Shown: positions 18,927 to 27,446 of the stretch, in pieces
Layout of the letters: each line of letters opens with the position of its first letter
Numbering within the stretch: position 1 is the first letter of the stretch
Assembly: GCF_003386235.1 (NCBI RefSeq)
Contig: NZ_QRDZ01000019.1
Location: 1-64,000 of the forward strand
Direction: 5' to 3'
Origin: Cohnella phaseoli
GTDB lineage: Bacteria; Bacillota; Bacilli; Paenibacillales; Paenibacillaceae
Length of the DNA: 64,000 bases
Program-made: the position numbers and the translations under genes
Notes under the pieces: generated by a model
Told to the model about the DNA's origin: nothing
The model's database searches: none
Seen by the model: only the letters and a program-made list of their open reading frames with translations

Positions 18927-20411
18927 TTACTTGTTGTTTGCGGCTTTCCAGGCGTCGATCTGGCTTTGCGCTTCGGCCATGATCTTATCCAGGCCGGCAG
19001 CTTTCATCTTCTCGATCGCTTGCGGCACGTATTTCTCAGGATCGACCGTACCGGTCATCAGCGGCGACCAGAATGCTTCCTTCGCATTCTGAACGGCTGC
19101 GATTTCTGTCGACACCTTCGAAGGATCGAAGTTAAAGCCGAGCAGGACGGCCGGTTTGCCTGAATCGTTGTACTTCTTGAACTCTTCCCACTTGTTTTCC
19201 GGATCGCCCTCGACCAGGTACGTCAGCATGACGTTTCCGAAGGAGAAGGTCGGCATATCGTAGTTTTTCGATTCCGGCAGGTTTTCCATATACTTATCGT
19301 CGAGCTTCTTGTAGTGAACTCCCTCGATACCGGAGTCGACCATGTTGCGCAGCACCGGATCGGTATTAAGCAAGTTCAGGAAGTCCATTGCCTTCTCCTT
19401 ATGCTTGGAGTTGGCGGAAATCGCCTGCATGGAACCCATAACCGATACGTTGTAGATCAGCGCATCGCTTTGCGGGGTGGAGACGATCGGGTAGCCCGCG
19501 CTCATCGACCACACGTTGTCCGCGAACGGCTGCGTTGTAGCTTTGTCGGCAAACCATTGCCCCGTTGCAATGACATCCGTCGAAGACTCGAGCGTCGCCG
19601 CTTCCGTCGGAACGTAGCCGGCTTTGTAGTATTTGTTCATCGTTGCGAGCGCCTGCTTCATTTCCGGCGTTTCGAAGATGTTGACAACTTTGTAGCTCGT
19701 ATCGTCCAGCTTAACGGCCAGCGGGAATTTCTCGATCAAGTAGTCGTACGGCACGTATGGTCCGTAGTTTTTGTCCACTTGAAGCGGCATTACGTCCGGA
19801 TTGTTGGCCTTAACCGTTTTCAGCAGCGGCTCCAGGCTTTCCAGCGAGCGTACGCCGTCCAGGCTCAGGTTGTTCTCTTCGAGAACCTTTTTATTGAAGC
19901 GCCATACTTCTTGAGCCGGAAGCTCTTTATTCGCCGGAACTCCGTAGTTTTTGCCGTCGACCTTGGAGCCTTCCAGGAACGCCGGATCCAGCACCTGCTT
20001 GATGCCTTGACCGTTGGTCTCCAGCAGCTCGTCGATCGGAGCGAATGCGCCTTTACGCGCGTTCTGTACATAATCGAACGCCCACGATGCCGTAAACATG
20101 ATGTCCATATCCGAGCCGGAAGCAGTCAAAACCTGCATCTTCTGGTTGTAGTCGCCCCAGTCGATCATCGTCATTTTGACCGTTACGCCGATTTTCTCTT
20201 TCGTGTACTTGCTAACTTCCGCCATGACCTTATCCACGTCTTTTTGCGGCGTGCCGATCGTGTACCAGCTCAGTTCAACCGCTTCGCCCTTGTTTTCGCC
20301 GGATGCGGAGGAGTTGTTTGCTGCTTTATTGTCTCCGCAAGCGCTCAGGAAGAGCGACGTGGCCAGAATCGACGTTAACCCGATCGAAAGTTTTTTGCGA
20401 GTGTTGCTCAT
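18927..20411 (-). CDS. Oligosaccharide-binding lipoprotein, LplA type
   Basis: About 494 residues. The N-terminal signal peptide ends in a lipobox (LFLSAC), so the protein is lipid-anchored outside the membrane. The mature part has the family 1 extracellular solute-binding pattern (YNQKMQVLTASGSDMDIMFTASW..., MDFLNLLNTDPVLRNMVDSGIEGVHY), as in LplA/YtcQ proteins. ATG 20411 is preferred to the upstream start because AAGGGAGG lies seven bases before it. It is the first gene of the transport-hydrolase operon and has a CcpA-like site upstream. Probable substrate: mannose-containing oligosaccharides, judged only from the downstream hydrolases. Confidence 0.93.
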   Translation of the reverse strand: MSNTRKKLSIGLTSILATSLFLSACGDNKAANNSSASGENKGEAVELSWYTIGTPQKDVDKVMAEVSKYTKEKIGVTVKMTMIDWGDYNQKMQVLTASGSDMDIMFTASWAFDYVQNARKGAFAPIDELLETNGQGIKQVLDPAFLEGSKVDGKNYGVPANKELPAQEVWRFNKKVLEENNLSLDGVRSLESLEPLLKTVKANNPDVMPLQVDKNYGPYVPYDYLIEKFPLAVKLDDTSYKVVNIFETPEMKQALATMNKYYKAGYVPTEAATLESSTDVIATGQWFADKATTQPFADNVWSMSAGYPIVSTPQSDALIYNVSVMGSMQAISANSKHKEKAMDFLNLLNTDPVLRNMVDSGIEGVHYKKLDDKYMENLPESKNYDMPTFSFGNVMLTYLVEGDPENKWEEFKKYNDSGKPAVLLGFNFDPSKVSTEIAAVQNAKEAFWSPLMTGTVDPEKYVPQAIEKMKAAGLDKIMAEAQSQIDAWKAANNK

Positions 20412-20473
20412 GTTATGGCCTCCCTTATCTGTCTGCACTAGTATGTTGCATCTTCATTTTGAATATTAAAGGA

Positions 20474-20487
20474 TGAAAACATTTTCA
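20474..20487. promoter_or_regulatory. Candidate cre (CcpA) site
   Basis: The near-palindrome TGAAAACATTTTCA lies about 65 bases upstream of the lplA-like start. On the minus strand it differs from the cre consensus TGWAARCGYTWNCW at one central base. It would fit carbon catabolite repression of the mannosidase operon. Confidence 0.4.
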
Positions 20488-20528
20488 AAAATATTAGAAA
20501 CCAAAGATTCCATGGACAAACTAAACAA

Positions 20529-20583
20529 AACAACAAAAGACGCTAAACTTCGAGTCGTGATGTCGACTTGAAGCTTAGCGTCC
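20529..20583 (-). terminator. Terminator between yesN-like gene and importer operon
   Basis: On the minus strand an 18-19 bp stem (GACGCTAAGCTTCAAGTCG / CGACTCGAAGTTTAGCGTC) is followed by TTTTGTTGTTTTG. It separates the regulators from the transport-hydrolase operon, so the latter must have its own promoter. Confidence 0.85.
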
Positions 20584-20606
20584 ATTCGATGCGACCGGCG
20601 ACTGCC

Positions 20607-22118
20607 TTACAGCAGCCCCTTATACTCGCTGGGCACAATCCCGACGTGCTTTTTGAACTGTTTGTAAAAATAACCGATCTCCCAGTAGCCCACCTGTCGA
20701 GCGATTTCGTTCACCTTCAGAGGACTTTCCAGCAGCATCGCCTTAGCTTTGCCGATCCGATACTTATTCACGTAATCTGCGAACGTCTCGCCCGTCTGTT
20801 TGTGGAACAATTGTCCAAGATAGTTGGGATGAATATGGTACGTCTGTCCAAGCGATTTGAGCGTCATGGAATCCGCGTAATGCGTCTCAATGTGCCGCAG
20901 CACCTGCTTTATTACCGGGCTCATATCTTCACCCGCAAACGAATCGGCGGAAAATGTCGCCGCTGCCGTCACCGCTTCCTCCAGCGCCTCCATCGTATCC
21001 GCGCCGACGGCCCGATCCAGCGCGCTTCGGTACGCTTCGGCTGCATCGGGCCGATTCAGCTTGTCGGTCTCCAGCTTCATTCGGATGATCAGCTCGACGG
21101 CAGCCCCTTTGGCGCGCATCAATTCGACGCCGACGGCTCGGATGGCAGCGAAATCGGCGGCAATCCGGTGCAGCAGCTCGGTCTTGTCCTTGGAGACGAA
21201 TTCCTTCGCGTAGGCTTCCCATTCCATCAGGCCTTCGGACAGGGCAATATCGGAAGCAGAAGGGAGTGCGTTGCAGTCGATGTAGTGGCGGTCCGGCGCG
21301 ATCAGAAACATTTGCTGCGCGCGTCTGGCCTGCTCGTAGCTCTCTCCGGCTGCCTCGGTCGGCTTTCCCCCGCCTAGCGAAATGCGCAAGCGCCCCTCAC
21401 CGGCCTCCGCGAGCCCAAGCAGCTTTTTCTCGGCCATCCTCCTGCCCTCGTCCGGACTGTCCATACCGAATATGGCGATCGTATCGTCTTCTTCCGCATC
21501 CTTGAACAGGACGACGGCTCCCTCGTCCGCGAGCAGCTTCTCCGCCTTGTCGCAGCCTTCGTCCCCACCCCCAGAACAACGGACAATCGCCACTGCCGAA
21601 TAGGGCTTCTCCAGCCGAATGTCCAGCATTTCCAGTCTTTCCGCCAGTTCCGCCGCCCCGATCTTTCCCGTCAACCAGCGCTTCATAACGTTGTCCCGCA
21701 AAATTCCGAGCTCATCCTCGCCGAATGCCCGCTCGGGCCGCGCTGCGTTCAGCTTGTCCACCGTATCGCGCAGCGTCGCTCGCAGCTCTTCGAAATGGAC
21801 GGGCTTGAGCAAATAATTTTCGATGCCGAGGCGCATGCCTTCCTTCAAATAATCGAATTCGTTATAGCCGCTCAGAATAATGACCTTAAGCCCGGGCAGC
21901 AGCTCGCGAGCTTCCCGGATCAGCGTCAAGCCGTCCATAACCGGCATCGAGATGTCGGTAATCAGAATGTCCGTCGGCACTTGTCGCAGCAGCTCCAGCG
22001 CCTGTTTTCCGTTCTCCGCGCTGCCGACGACCTCCAGTCCGAAGTCCGACCAGTCGAGCGCGTCGCTCAGCCCTTCGGTTATAAACGGTTCGTCGTCGAC
22101 GAGCAGCACGTTATACAT
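20607..22118 (-). CDS. Response regulator, YesN/AraC type
   Basis: A 503-residue cytoplasmic regulator. The N-terminal receiver has LLVDDEPFITEG and the phospho-acceptor in DILITDISMPVMDG (about D55). The middle 250 residues are the poorly conserved linker of this class. The C-terminal 100 residues form an AraC double helix-turn-helix (HYADSMTLKSLGQTYHIHPNYLGQLFHKQTGETF ... ARQVGYWEIGYFYKQFKKHVGIVPSEYK). It overlaps the kinase gene by eight bases (GATGATGTATAA), indicating coupling. It would activate the adjacent importer-hydrolase operon on phosphorylation by the YesM-like kinase. Confidence 0.94.
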   Translation of the reverse strand: MYNVLLVDDEPFITEGLSDALDWSDFGLEVVGSAENGKQALELLRQVPTDILITDISMPVMDGLTLIREARELLPGLKVIILSGYNEFDYLKEGMRLGIENYLLKPVHFEELRATLRDTVDKLNAARPERAFGEDELGILRDNVMKRWLTGKIGAAELAERLEMLDIRLEKPYSAVAIVRCSGGGDEGCDKAEKLLADEGAVVLFKDAEEDDTIAIFGMDSPDEGRRMAEKKLLGLAEAGEGRLRISLGGGKPTEAAGESYEQARRAQQMFLIAPDRHYIDCNALPSASDIALSEGLMEWEAYAKEFVSKDKTELLHRIAADFAAIRAVGVELMRAKGAAVELIIRMKLETDKLNRPDAAEAYRSALDRAVGADTMEALEEAVTAAATFSADSFAGEDMSPVIKQVLRHIETHYADSMTLKSLGQTYHIHPNYLGQLFHKQTGETFADYVNKYRIGKAKAMLLESPLKVNEIARQVGYWEIGYFYKQFKKHVGIVPSEYKGLL

Positions 22119-23934
22119 CGTCCGATTCCGCCCCTTTCTTCTCTAGCGGCCATACCGCCGTAACCGTCGTTCCTTCTCCGGGTTTGCTCTCTATATCGAC
22201 TCCGTAGGATGGTCCGTAAGCCAGCTTCAACCGTTCGTTCACGCTGCGCAGGCCGAACGATTCTCCTTCGGCGGCTTCCGGAGTCTCCAGTCCGCCAACG
22301 ATCGCCTTAAGCTTGTTCGGCTCTATGCCTTTGCCGTTGTCGCGCAATTGCGCGACAATCCGCCCGCCATCTCCGAATACCCGGATTTCCAGTACATTAT
22401 CCTTTCGCTCCGGATCTAGCCCGTGCAGGACGTAGTTTTCCGCCAACGGCTGCAGCAGCAGCTTAAAGATAACGATTCCCGCCAGCTCCGGCTCGCATTC
22501 GATCGAATAGGTAAACTTATCTTTATATCGGATACGAAACAGCTCCAAGTAAAGCCTGCACATTTCCAGTTCCTCGCGCAGCGCGCAGTCCGGACTTGCG
22601 CTGACCGAGTTGCGGAACAGCGCCGCCAGGCTATAGATCATCTCCGCAACGTCCTCTGCCCCGCGAGACATCGCCCGCATACGGATGACCTCAAGCGTAT
22701 TGTACAGAAAATGAGGCTTGATCCTTGCCTGCAGCGCGGACAGCTCGGTTTGCTTCATCCTGATTTCCGCCTTGTATTCCCGATCGATCCGGCGATTCAG
22801 CTCGTCCAGCATCTCATTAAAGCTATGAGAAATTTGCCCGAGCTCGTCTTCTCGCGGATCCTGCAAACGCGCGGTCAGATTGCCTCCCTCGACCTTCTTC
22901 ATGAAGAGAACGATCTGGTTTGCTCTTCTGGCCACGCTAGCGATAACAAGAGAAGGAATAACGATCGCTACAGCGATGCAAATCATCGCGATGAGAATGA
23001 TCGTCCTCTTAAGGCCGGCGTAAGCTTGGACGACTTCATCGACCGGCGAGATGCCTACGACGACGTAGCCCGCTTTGTTTTGCGATAACGCGGAAATGTA
23101 GGAAGGCTCGTCCAGCGTCTCGATCGTATTCAGCGACCGGAGCTGCTCCATATAGGGGAAGTCGGCGTCGTAATAACGATTGGACGTATCCATCATCACT
23201 CGCCCCTCTGGCGTAAGGACAAGAATCGTTCCTTTAAAAGGAATTCGGTTCTGTTCCAGCACCCGGTTAACCATACCGGCGTCAAAATAGACGTGCAGCT
23301 CACCGATGTTTTCCAAGGAATTCTTATCGTTAAGACGGGCGCGAATTCCATAGAGCTGAGAATTCCATTGTCCGATTGTCTTGCGGATCCAGACGTTGGG
23401 CGCGAACGCGGCCGTACCTTCCGCAGCCATAATCTCCGGGATGTAGGAGCGGGTGGCGTTCACGTCATACAACCGCCCCATTCCGTTGGCATCGTAGACG
23501 TACATCGTCTGCTTTTGCGAGCTGTAAAGAATGACGTTCTGAATGTCGGGATCCGTCTCCCTTCGTCTGGACAAATAGTTCAAAACGTCCGTCGAGCCTC
23601 CCCCCTCATAATTTTGTTCCAACATATGCTGAACATAATCGGGGTAGGTATGCTTGAGAAAATAGGAAGCGTTGCTCGCCAGCGCGTCATTGCGGTAAAG
23701 CTCCGACACCACGCCCTGCAGCCAATCGTATTTTTGCTCAATATAACGGTTAACTCGATCCATCGCTTGCTTCTGATTGTTAAGCTCGCCTTCGACGACC
23801 GAAGCGGACATGAGCCGATACAGCAAAACGGAAAAAGTAATAATCGTCGCGTTAACGATGACCGCGAACACGAGAATTACTTTGACAAATAAGTGGTTGC
23901 GAATGTAGTTGCGGTAGAGCTTCCCGAGTTTCAT
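22111..23934 (-). CDS. Sensor histidine kinase, YesM type
   Basis: A 607-residue membrane kinase. TM1 is at about 17-40, a large extracellular sensor spans about 41-300, TM2 is at 300-325, HAMP follows. The His_kinase segment contains IKPHFLYNTLEVIRMRAMSRG (phospho-acceptor H about 406), and the HATPase domain has LQPLAENYVLHGL, LRDNGKGIEPNKL and SFGLRSVNERLKL. These are the hallmarks of the LytS/YesM kinase family that pairs with AraC-type regulators. A GAGAGGACAACAGG ribosome site precedes the ATG. It presumably senses the extracellular sugar or the loaded binding protein. Confidence 0.94.
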   Translation of the reverse strand: MKLGKLYRNYIRNHLFVKVILVFAVIVNATIITFSVLLYRLMSASVVEGELNNQKQAMDRVNRYIEQKYDWLQGVVSELYRNDALASNASYFLKHTYPDYVQHMLEQNYEGGGSTDVLNYLSRRRETDPDIQNVILYSSQKQTMYVYDANGMGRLYDVNATRSYIPEIMAAEGTAAFAPNVWIRKTIGQWNSQLYGIRARLNDKNSLENIGELHVYFDAGMVNRVLEQNRIPFKGTILVLTPEGRVMMDTSNRYYDADFPYMEQLRSLNTIETLDEPSYISALSQNKAGYVVVGISPVDEVVQAYAGLKRTIILIAMICIAVAIVIPSLVIASVARRANQIVLFMKKVEGGNLTARLQDPREDELGQISHSFNEMLDELNRRIDREYKAEIRMKQTELSALQARIKPHFLYNTLEVIRMRAMSRGAEDVAEMIYSLAALFRNSVSASPDCALREELEMCRLYLELFRIRYKDKFTYSIECEPELAGIVIFKLLLQPLAENYVLHGLDPERKDNVLEIRVFGDGGRIVAQLRDNGKGIEPNKLKAIVGGLETPEAAEGESFGLRSVNERLKLAYGPSYGVDIESKPGEGTTVTAVWPLEKKGAESDDV

Positions 23935-23960
23935 CCTGTTGTCCTCTCTCGCGCAGGATT

Positions 23961-23986
23961 CGATCTGCGACCATCATAGCAGATCG
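23961..23986. promoter_or_regulatory. Inverted repeat around a -10-like element upstream of the kinase gene
   Basis: The arms CGATCTGC / GCAGATCG (8 bp) flank TATGATGGTC on the minus strand, placing a TATGAT -10-like hexamer inside the repeat about 30 bases before the yesM-like start. No good -35 is seen. It could be a repressor site or part of the 5' UTR fold. Confidence 0.35.
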
Positions 23987-24165
23987 GCCGTAAGAAACCC
24001 AGCGCCTCCCATGGGAAGACCATTCTAAACCTGTCTGCTGCCGAATAAAGATGTACGGCCGAACGAGCGGTATGCTATATTACGATTATAACCCGTTCGG
24101 CTGAATATCGATGCCGTCGGGACGCAGCCTCGACGCTCGACGATACGAGAGAGGACACGACGACT

Positions 24166-25293
24166 ATGAACGACAAACTGAAAGCTTTGCTCGCTTCCTC
24201 GCTCTTGTTGGGTATTCTGCTGATCACGGCAGGGTGCAAATCTCTCCAAATCATTTACGCCGCTGACGCCGCATCGTCTCAAGCGCGAATGCAGCAAGAT
24301 ATTCTAACCGCGCTCAGCCAACGACAAAGCTCCATTCAATTGAAATACGTCGGCAATAAGAACTCATCTCTCAAACAGGAAATCAAGGACATCTTAGAGG
24401 CCGCTATTCGTACCGACGATTACTTGCACTATACCGTTAAGACCTACAAGTATAAAGCATCGATACAAGGAAACTACGCAACCATCGACTTCAGCTTTAC
24501 TTACTGGGAGTCGCAAGCGCAAACTGCGGAAGTTCGCAGACAGGTTGCATCCATTGTTAAACGAATTATAACCCCCGGCATGAACGACCATCAGAAAGTC
24601 AAAGCCGTTCACGACTGGGTCGTTGCGAATTTGGCCTACGACACTCGACTTGTTTCCCATTCCGCCTACGATGGGTTGGTAGACGGATCGACCGTGTGTC
24701 AAGGCTATGCTCTGTTGACCTATGAAATGATGAAGCAAGCGGGAATTCCCGTGAAGATCGCGGAAGGCACTTCTAGAGGGAGAGCCCATACGTGGAATCT
24801 TGTGCAAATCGGAGGAAAATGGTACCACCTCGACACGACCTGGAACGATCCTGTTCCGGACGCTCCCGGCAAGGTTCAATACGGCTATTATAATCTGACC
24901 GATGCCCAGATCCGGGTCGATCACAAATGGTCCGCCTCCTCTGGATATCCAGCCGCCTCGTTCGATTACGGCCAAGCGATTTCGGCGCTCGCCGTTAAGG
25001 GTACGGGTATGGCCGCTTTTTACCGACAGCTGCACGACCTGATGGGTTATGCTTATCTCGGGGACGCCTACACCGCTTCCAACGTCTCCGAACTGACAGA
25101 TCGAATCCGGGAAGCCGCCGACAACGGCGATTCCGAGCTTATCGTTCGCTATACTAAGGGAGTCACGGTCGCTTCGGATCTTAAAAAAGCGTTTAATGCC
25201 CAATCCGGCACATCGCGCATCAGCTACACACTCGAGGATTATACTCGCACTCCGGCCAACGACAAGCTTCTTCGCATTACGCTTCATCGCTAA
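24166..25293 (+). CDS. Transglutaminase-like lipoprotein
   Basis: A 375-residue secreted lipoprotein with signal peptide and lipobox (LLITAGC). The transglutaminase/protease core is in the middle: MNDHQKVKAVHDWVVANLAYD, catalytic Cys in DGSTVCQGYALLTYEMMKQAGI, catalytic His in RAHTWNLVQIGGKWYHLDTTWNDP, and the aspartate in the same block, so the triad is complete. Family members are cysteine proteases or amide-processing enzymes at the cell surface; the substrate is unknown. The C-terminal 100 residues carry no recognised domain. A GAGAGGAC site precedes the ATG. It is divergent from the YesM-like gene and probably not part of the sugar locus. Confidence 0.9.
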   Translation: MNDKLKALLASSLLLGILLITAGCKSLQIIYAADAASSQARMQQDILTALSQRQSSIQLKYVGNKNSSLKQEIKDILEAAIRTDDYLHYTVKTYKYKASIQGNYATIDFSFTYWESQAQTAEVRRQVASIVKRIITPGMNDHQKVKAVHDWVVANLAYDTRLVSHSAYDGLVDGSTVCQGYALLTYEMMKQAGIPVKIAEGTSRGRAHTWNLVQIGGKWYHLDTTWNDPVPDAPGKVQYGYYNLTDAQIRVDHKWSASSGYPAASFDYGQAISALAVKGTGMAAFYRQLHDLMGYAYLGDAYTASNVSELTDRIREAADNGDSELIVRYTKGVTVASDLKKAFNAQSGTSRISYTLEDYTRTPANDKLLRITLHR

Positions 25294-25311
25294 ATCCCTT
25301 TAAAATGCCAA

Positions 25312-25732
25312 AGCCCCGACCATGAACCTACATGGTCGAGGCTAGAGTTGCGGTAAGCTATTCATTTGTACTCGTTCCAACCTCCGATACATGCGTTGCA
25401 TGCACTTCAAATTAATCTTCCCTGAACATGCTTGGCATGTAACCATTCACGTTCTTCTTACTTATGTGTTGCTTAATTCGTTAATTCACTTTCTTCGGAT
25501 ACCCACATGCCGGGAGGTATGCTGGCACGCTTCGCCTTTCGCTACGTCATCGGATGATTCTCCCTTCTTCCCGTCGTGTATATTGTCAGTTCAGGCGAGT
25601 AATTATTGGGGGTGAGCCGGACCGTCTTATTTGTTGCTGCGAGACGCCGTTTGGTCACCTGAGCTTCGCCTGAAGCAGGACAATCATTGTTGTTGTAATC
25701 TTTGTTTCTTGGTTGCTTCTGTCTTTATTATA
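25312..25732 (-). ncRNA. Possible small RNA with repeated CATGC hairpins
   Basis: On the minus strand a TATAAT (25727-25732) with a weak TTTAAT at 17-base spacing could start an RNA running to a 13-bp hairpin (AGCCTCGACCATG / CATGGTCGGGGCT, 25312-25343) followed by a short T-rich stretch. Between them lie two near-identical hairpins (CATGCCAAGCATG at 25426-25440 and CATGCAACGCATG at 25390-25402) and an ATACC/GGTAT stem. No coding frame with a ribosome site is visible. It is a conjecture from structure alone; I match it to no known RNA family. Confidence 0.25.
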
Positions 25733-25868
25733 GTCTATCGCCCAATTAAATTAAATATTCAGATAATTCTGTTTTAGTTGAAATTGAAGTGATTTTCCAG
25801 CCTATCGTCTTGCATAATCGCTCTCCCTCAATCTTTCGCGTTTTTTCGACTTCTTGCTGTATTCGTTG

Positions 25869-25904
25869 TTTTCGCCGCTTATGGCCATTATCCCTTTGTC
25901 TCAG
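25869..25904 (+). repeat. Copy 1 of a 35-base repeat flanking the transposase gene
   Basis: It contains TTTTCGCCGCTTATGG followed by CCATTATCCC, five variable bases and CTCAG. The same motif occurs at 26000-26034 (direct) and 27268-27302 (inverted). Copies 1 and 3 are almost identical over 25 bases. Confidence 0.7.
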
Positions 25905-25999
25905 ATTTTCTCTACACTCACCCCGTTTCACCGCCTCAGTTCACGTCAGTTACCTCAATTCACCTCAGATAACCTCCTTTTGCTCGAACAGTATTTCCT

Positions 26000-26034
26000 T
26001 TTTTCTCCTTATAGCCATTATCCCTCTCCCTCAG
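26000..26034 (+). repeat. Copy 2 of the transposase-flanking repeat
   Basis: Reads TTTTTCTCCTTATAG then CCATTATCCC, five variable bases and CTCAG, in the same orientation as copy 1 and about 130 bases after it. Confidence 0.65.
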
Positions 26035-26249
26035 AAAATATACGAATTAGCCAACCCGCTTGTCCCCGCCAGCACTCGAAAATGACAAAAAAACAAACCA
26101 TTATTGATTCAGAATTTATTACTTTTTCTCCCCCAATTCCACCATGAAAATCTTGTAAATAATTCAAAAATGATTTATAATAAGAACATAGGTTCCCGTC
26201 AATAAAACTGTACGTTCTCTCGCCTCAAATTAATCGTTAAAGAAAGCGG

Positions 26250-27188
26250 GTGGCTTCCATTTCTACCCCTAACGAGATGACGTTTGAGCAATTCTGTTCC
26301 CGATTCGCTACAGAGACCCAATGTGTTAAGGCTTTATTTCATTCCCGCTGGCCCCAAGGATTCATTTGCCCAAGCTGCAACCATCGCGAACATTACGAAA
26401 TCCGCACCCGCCGGTTACCTTTATACGAATGCCGCTCCTGCCGCCGCCAAACCTCTTTGATCGTCGGTACGATCATGGAAGGCAGCCGTACACCTCTGAC
26501 CCTATGGTTCCAAGCTTTATTTCTTCATGCCCGCCCGCAGGGAGTCAGCGCATCTCGTCTAGCTTCCGTTATCGGCACTACCTATAAGACCGCATGGCTG
26601 ATCTGTCATAAAATACGCCACGCCATGATGAGCTTCGATTCGCAAGAGCTGCTTTCCGGAATCGTGAGAGTCAATTGCGGTGGATACGGCCGCCCGCACA
26701 ATCCGACGGTTTTCCGGCATCCGCAGGAGCAGCCTCTAATTCTCGGAGGAACGATTTCCGCCGAAGCTGGGGTCGTCCACCTCAAAATCAAACAAGTCCC
26801 CGAACGCCATCTCATCAATGATCGGATTACTTCTTTGGGAAGTCACGATTTCATCCAAAAACATGTCGATTCCGCGAAAGCGGAAGTCACCACCGTCATT
26901 CAAAAATTTAGCGGTCAGAGGTACCGGCCGCTTCTTCAGATCGCCTTGGATGCGTCCAACTGGATCAACTGGAAATTTTGCGGCATAGGCCCCAAGCATC
27001 TTCAAGCATATCTGGATCAGTACAGCTTCGGGTACAACCAACAACGGCGAAACACCGATCCTTTTCAGGTATTGCTGCGGCATAGCGCCATAACTTCCAC
27101 ACTTACCTATCCCAACTTAATTCGTCGTGAAGATCATTCCGATCAACGCAAAATTACGTACAAGAGATTACTCCAAGAAGCCTGTTAA
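26250..27188 (+). CDS. ISXO2/IS1595-type transposase, possibly catalytically degenerate
   Basis: A 312-residue protein with the N-terminal transposase zinc ribbon (CPSCNHREHYEIRTRRLPLYECRSC, a CxxC...CxxC pattern) and the following helical region (GTIMEGSRTPLTLWFQALFL, SRLASVIGTTYKTAWLICHKIRHAM) typical of the family. The C-terminus keeps the HLQAYLDQYSFGYNQQRR block. Where active members have a VDETYIGG-like motif with the first catalytic Asp, this protein has VRVNCGGYGRP, so that aspartate appears replaced, and no clear second or third DDE residue is seen. It may be dead or domesticated. A GAAAGCGGGTGG sequence precedes the start, so the ribosome site is poor. Confidence 0.7.
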   Translation: MASISTPNEMTFEQFCSRFATETQCVKALFHSRWPQGFICPSCNHREHYEIRTRRLPLYECRSCRRQTSLIVGTIMEGSRTPLTLWFQALFLHARPQGVSASRLASVIGTTYKTAWLICHKIRHAMMSFDSQELLSGIVRVNCGGYGRPHNPTVFRHPQEQPLILGGTISAEAGVVHLKIKQVPERHLINDRITSLGSHDFIQKHVDSAKAEVTTVIQKFSGQRYRPLLQIALDASNWINWKFCGIGPKHLQAYLDQYSFGYNQQRRNTDPFQVLLRHSAITSTLTYPNLIRREDHSDQRKITYKRLLQEAC

Positions 27189-27267
27189 TCGTCTTCCACA
27201 CCCCAATGTTGCCTGTGCATGATACATAGGGAAGCTTCCCATTGCCGACCGTCTCTAAGCCACTTAC

Positions 27268-27302
27268 CTGAGCGACTGGGATAATGGCCATAAGCGCGAA
27301 AA
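27268..27302 (-). repeat. Copy 3 (inverted) of the transposase-flanking repeat
   Basis: On the minus strand it reads TTTTCGCGCTTATGG then CCATTATCCC, five variable bases and CTCAG. It is inverted relative to copies 1 and 2 and lies about 80 bases after the transposase stop codon. Confidence 0.7.
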
Positions 27303-27404
27303 TAGATAGGTTCAGCAACTCCGACTCCAATTTCTCCCCCAACTAGTCCCTACACAAAACTATTGCATTCCTACCCGCCATCGGATAGCATGAAATCTGA
27401 ACAA

Positions 27405-27418
27405 TATAACGTTATAAT
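27405..27418 (+). promoter_or_regulatory. Palindrome overlapping a TATAAT -10 upstream of the GH20 gene
   Basis: The perfect 12-bp palindrome TATAACGTTATA overlaps a TATAAT hexamer about 30 bases before the GH20 start codon. The -35 is weak. It may be a promoter with an operator at -10. Confidence 0.4.
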
Positions 27419-27446
27419 GTTTTAGTTTTTTAGGGAGGCACATGAA

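Larger units (their letters stand above)
25733..26249. other. AT-rich non-coding stretch left of the transposase gene
   Basis: No credible gene is seen. The base composition is clearly lower in GC than its neighbours, and short CCTCA/TCAG words recur between 25900 and 25980. Two copies of the 35-base motif described separately lie here. It looks like the left flank of a mobile element and may hold subterminal transposase sites. Confidence 0.5.
25869..27302. mobile_element. Putative ISXO2/IS1595-like element (boundaries tentative)
   Basis: Bounded by inverted copies of the repeat motif (copy 1 and copy 3) with the transposase-like gene between them, giving about 1.43 kb, somewhat long for this IS family. 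Target-site duplications were not identified, and copy 2 gives an alternative left end at about 26000. Confidence 0.4.

Noticed and set aside
25294..25760. A known structured RNA such as 6S, tmRNA, RNase P RNA or OLE
   Set aside because: None of the diagnostic sequences of these RNAs could be recognised; only generic hairpins are present.
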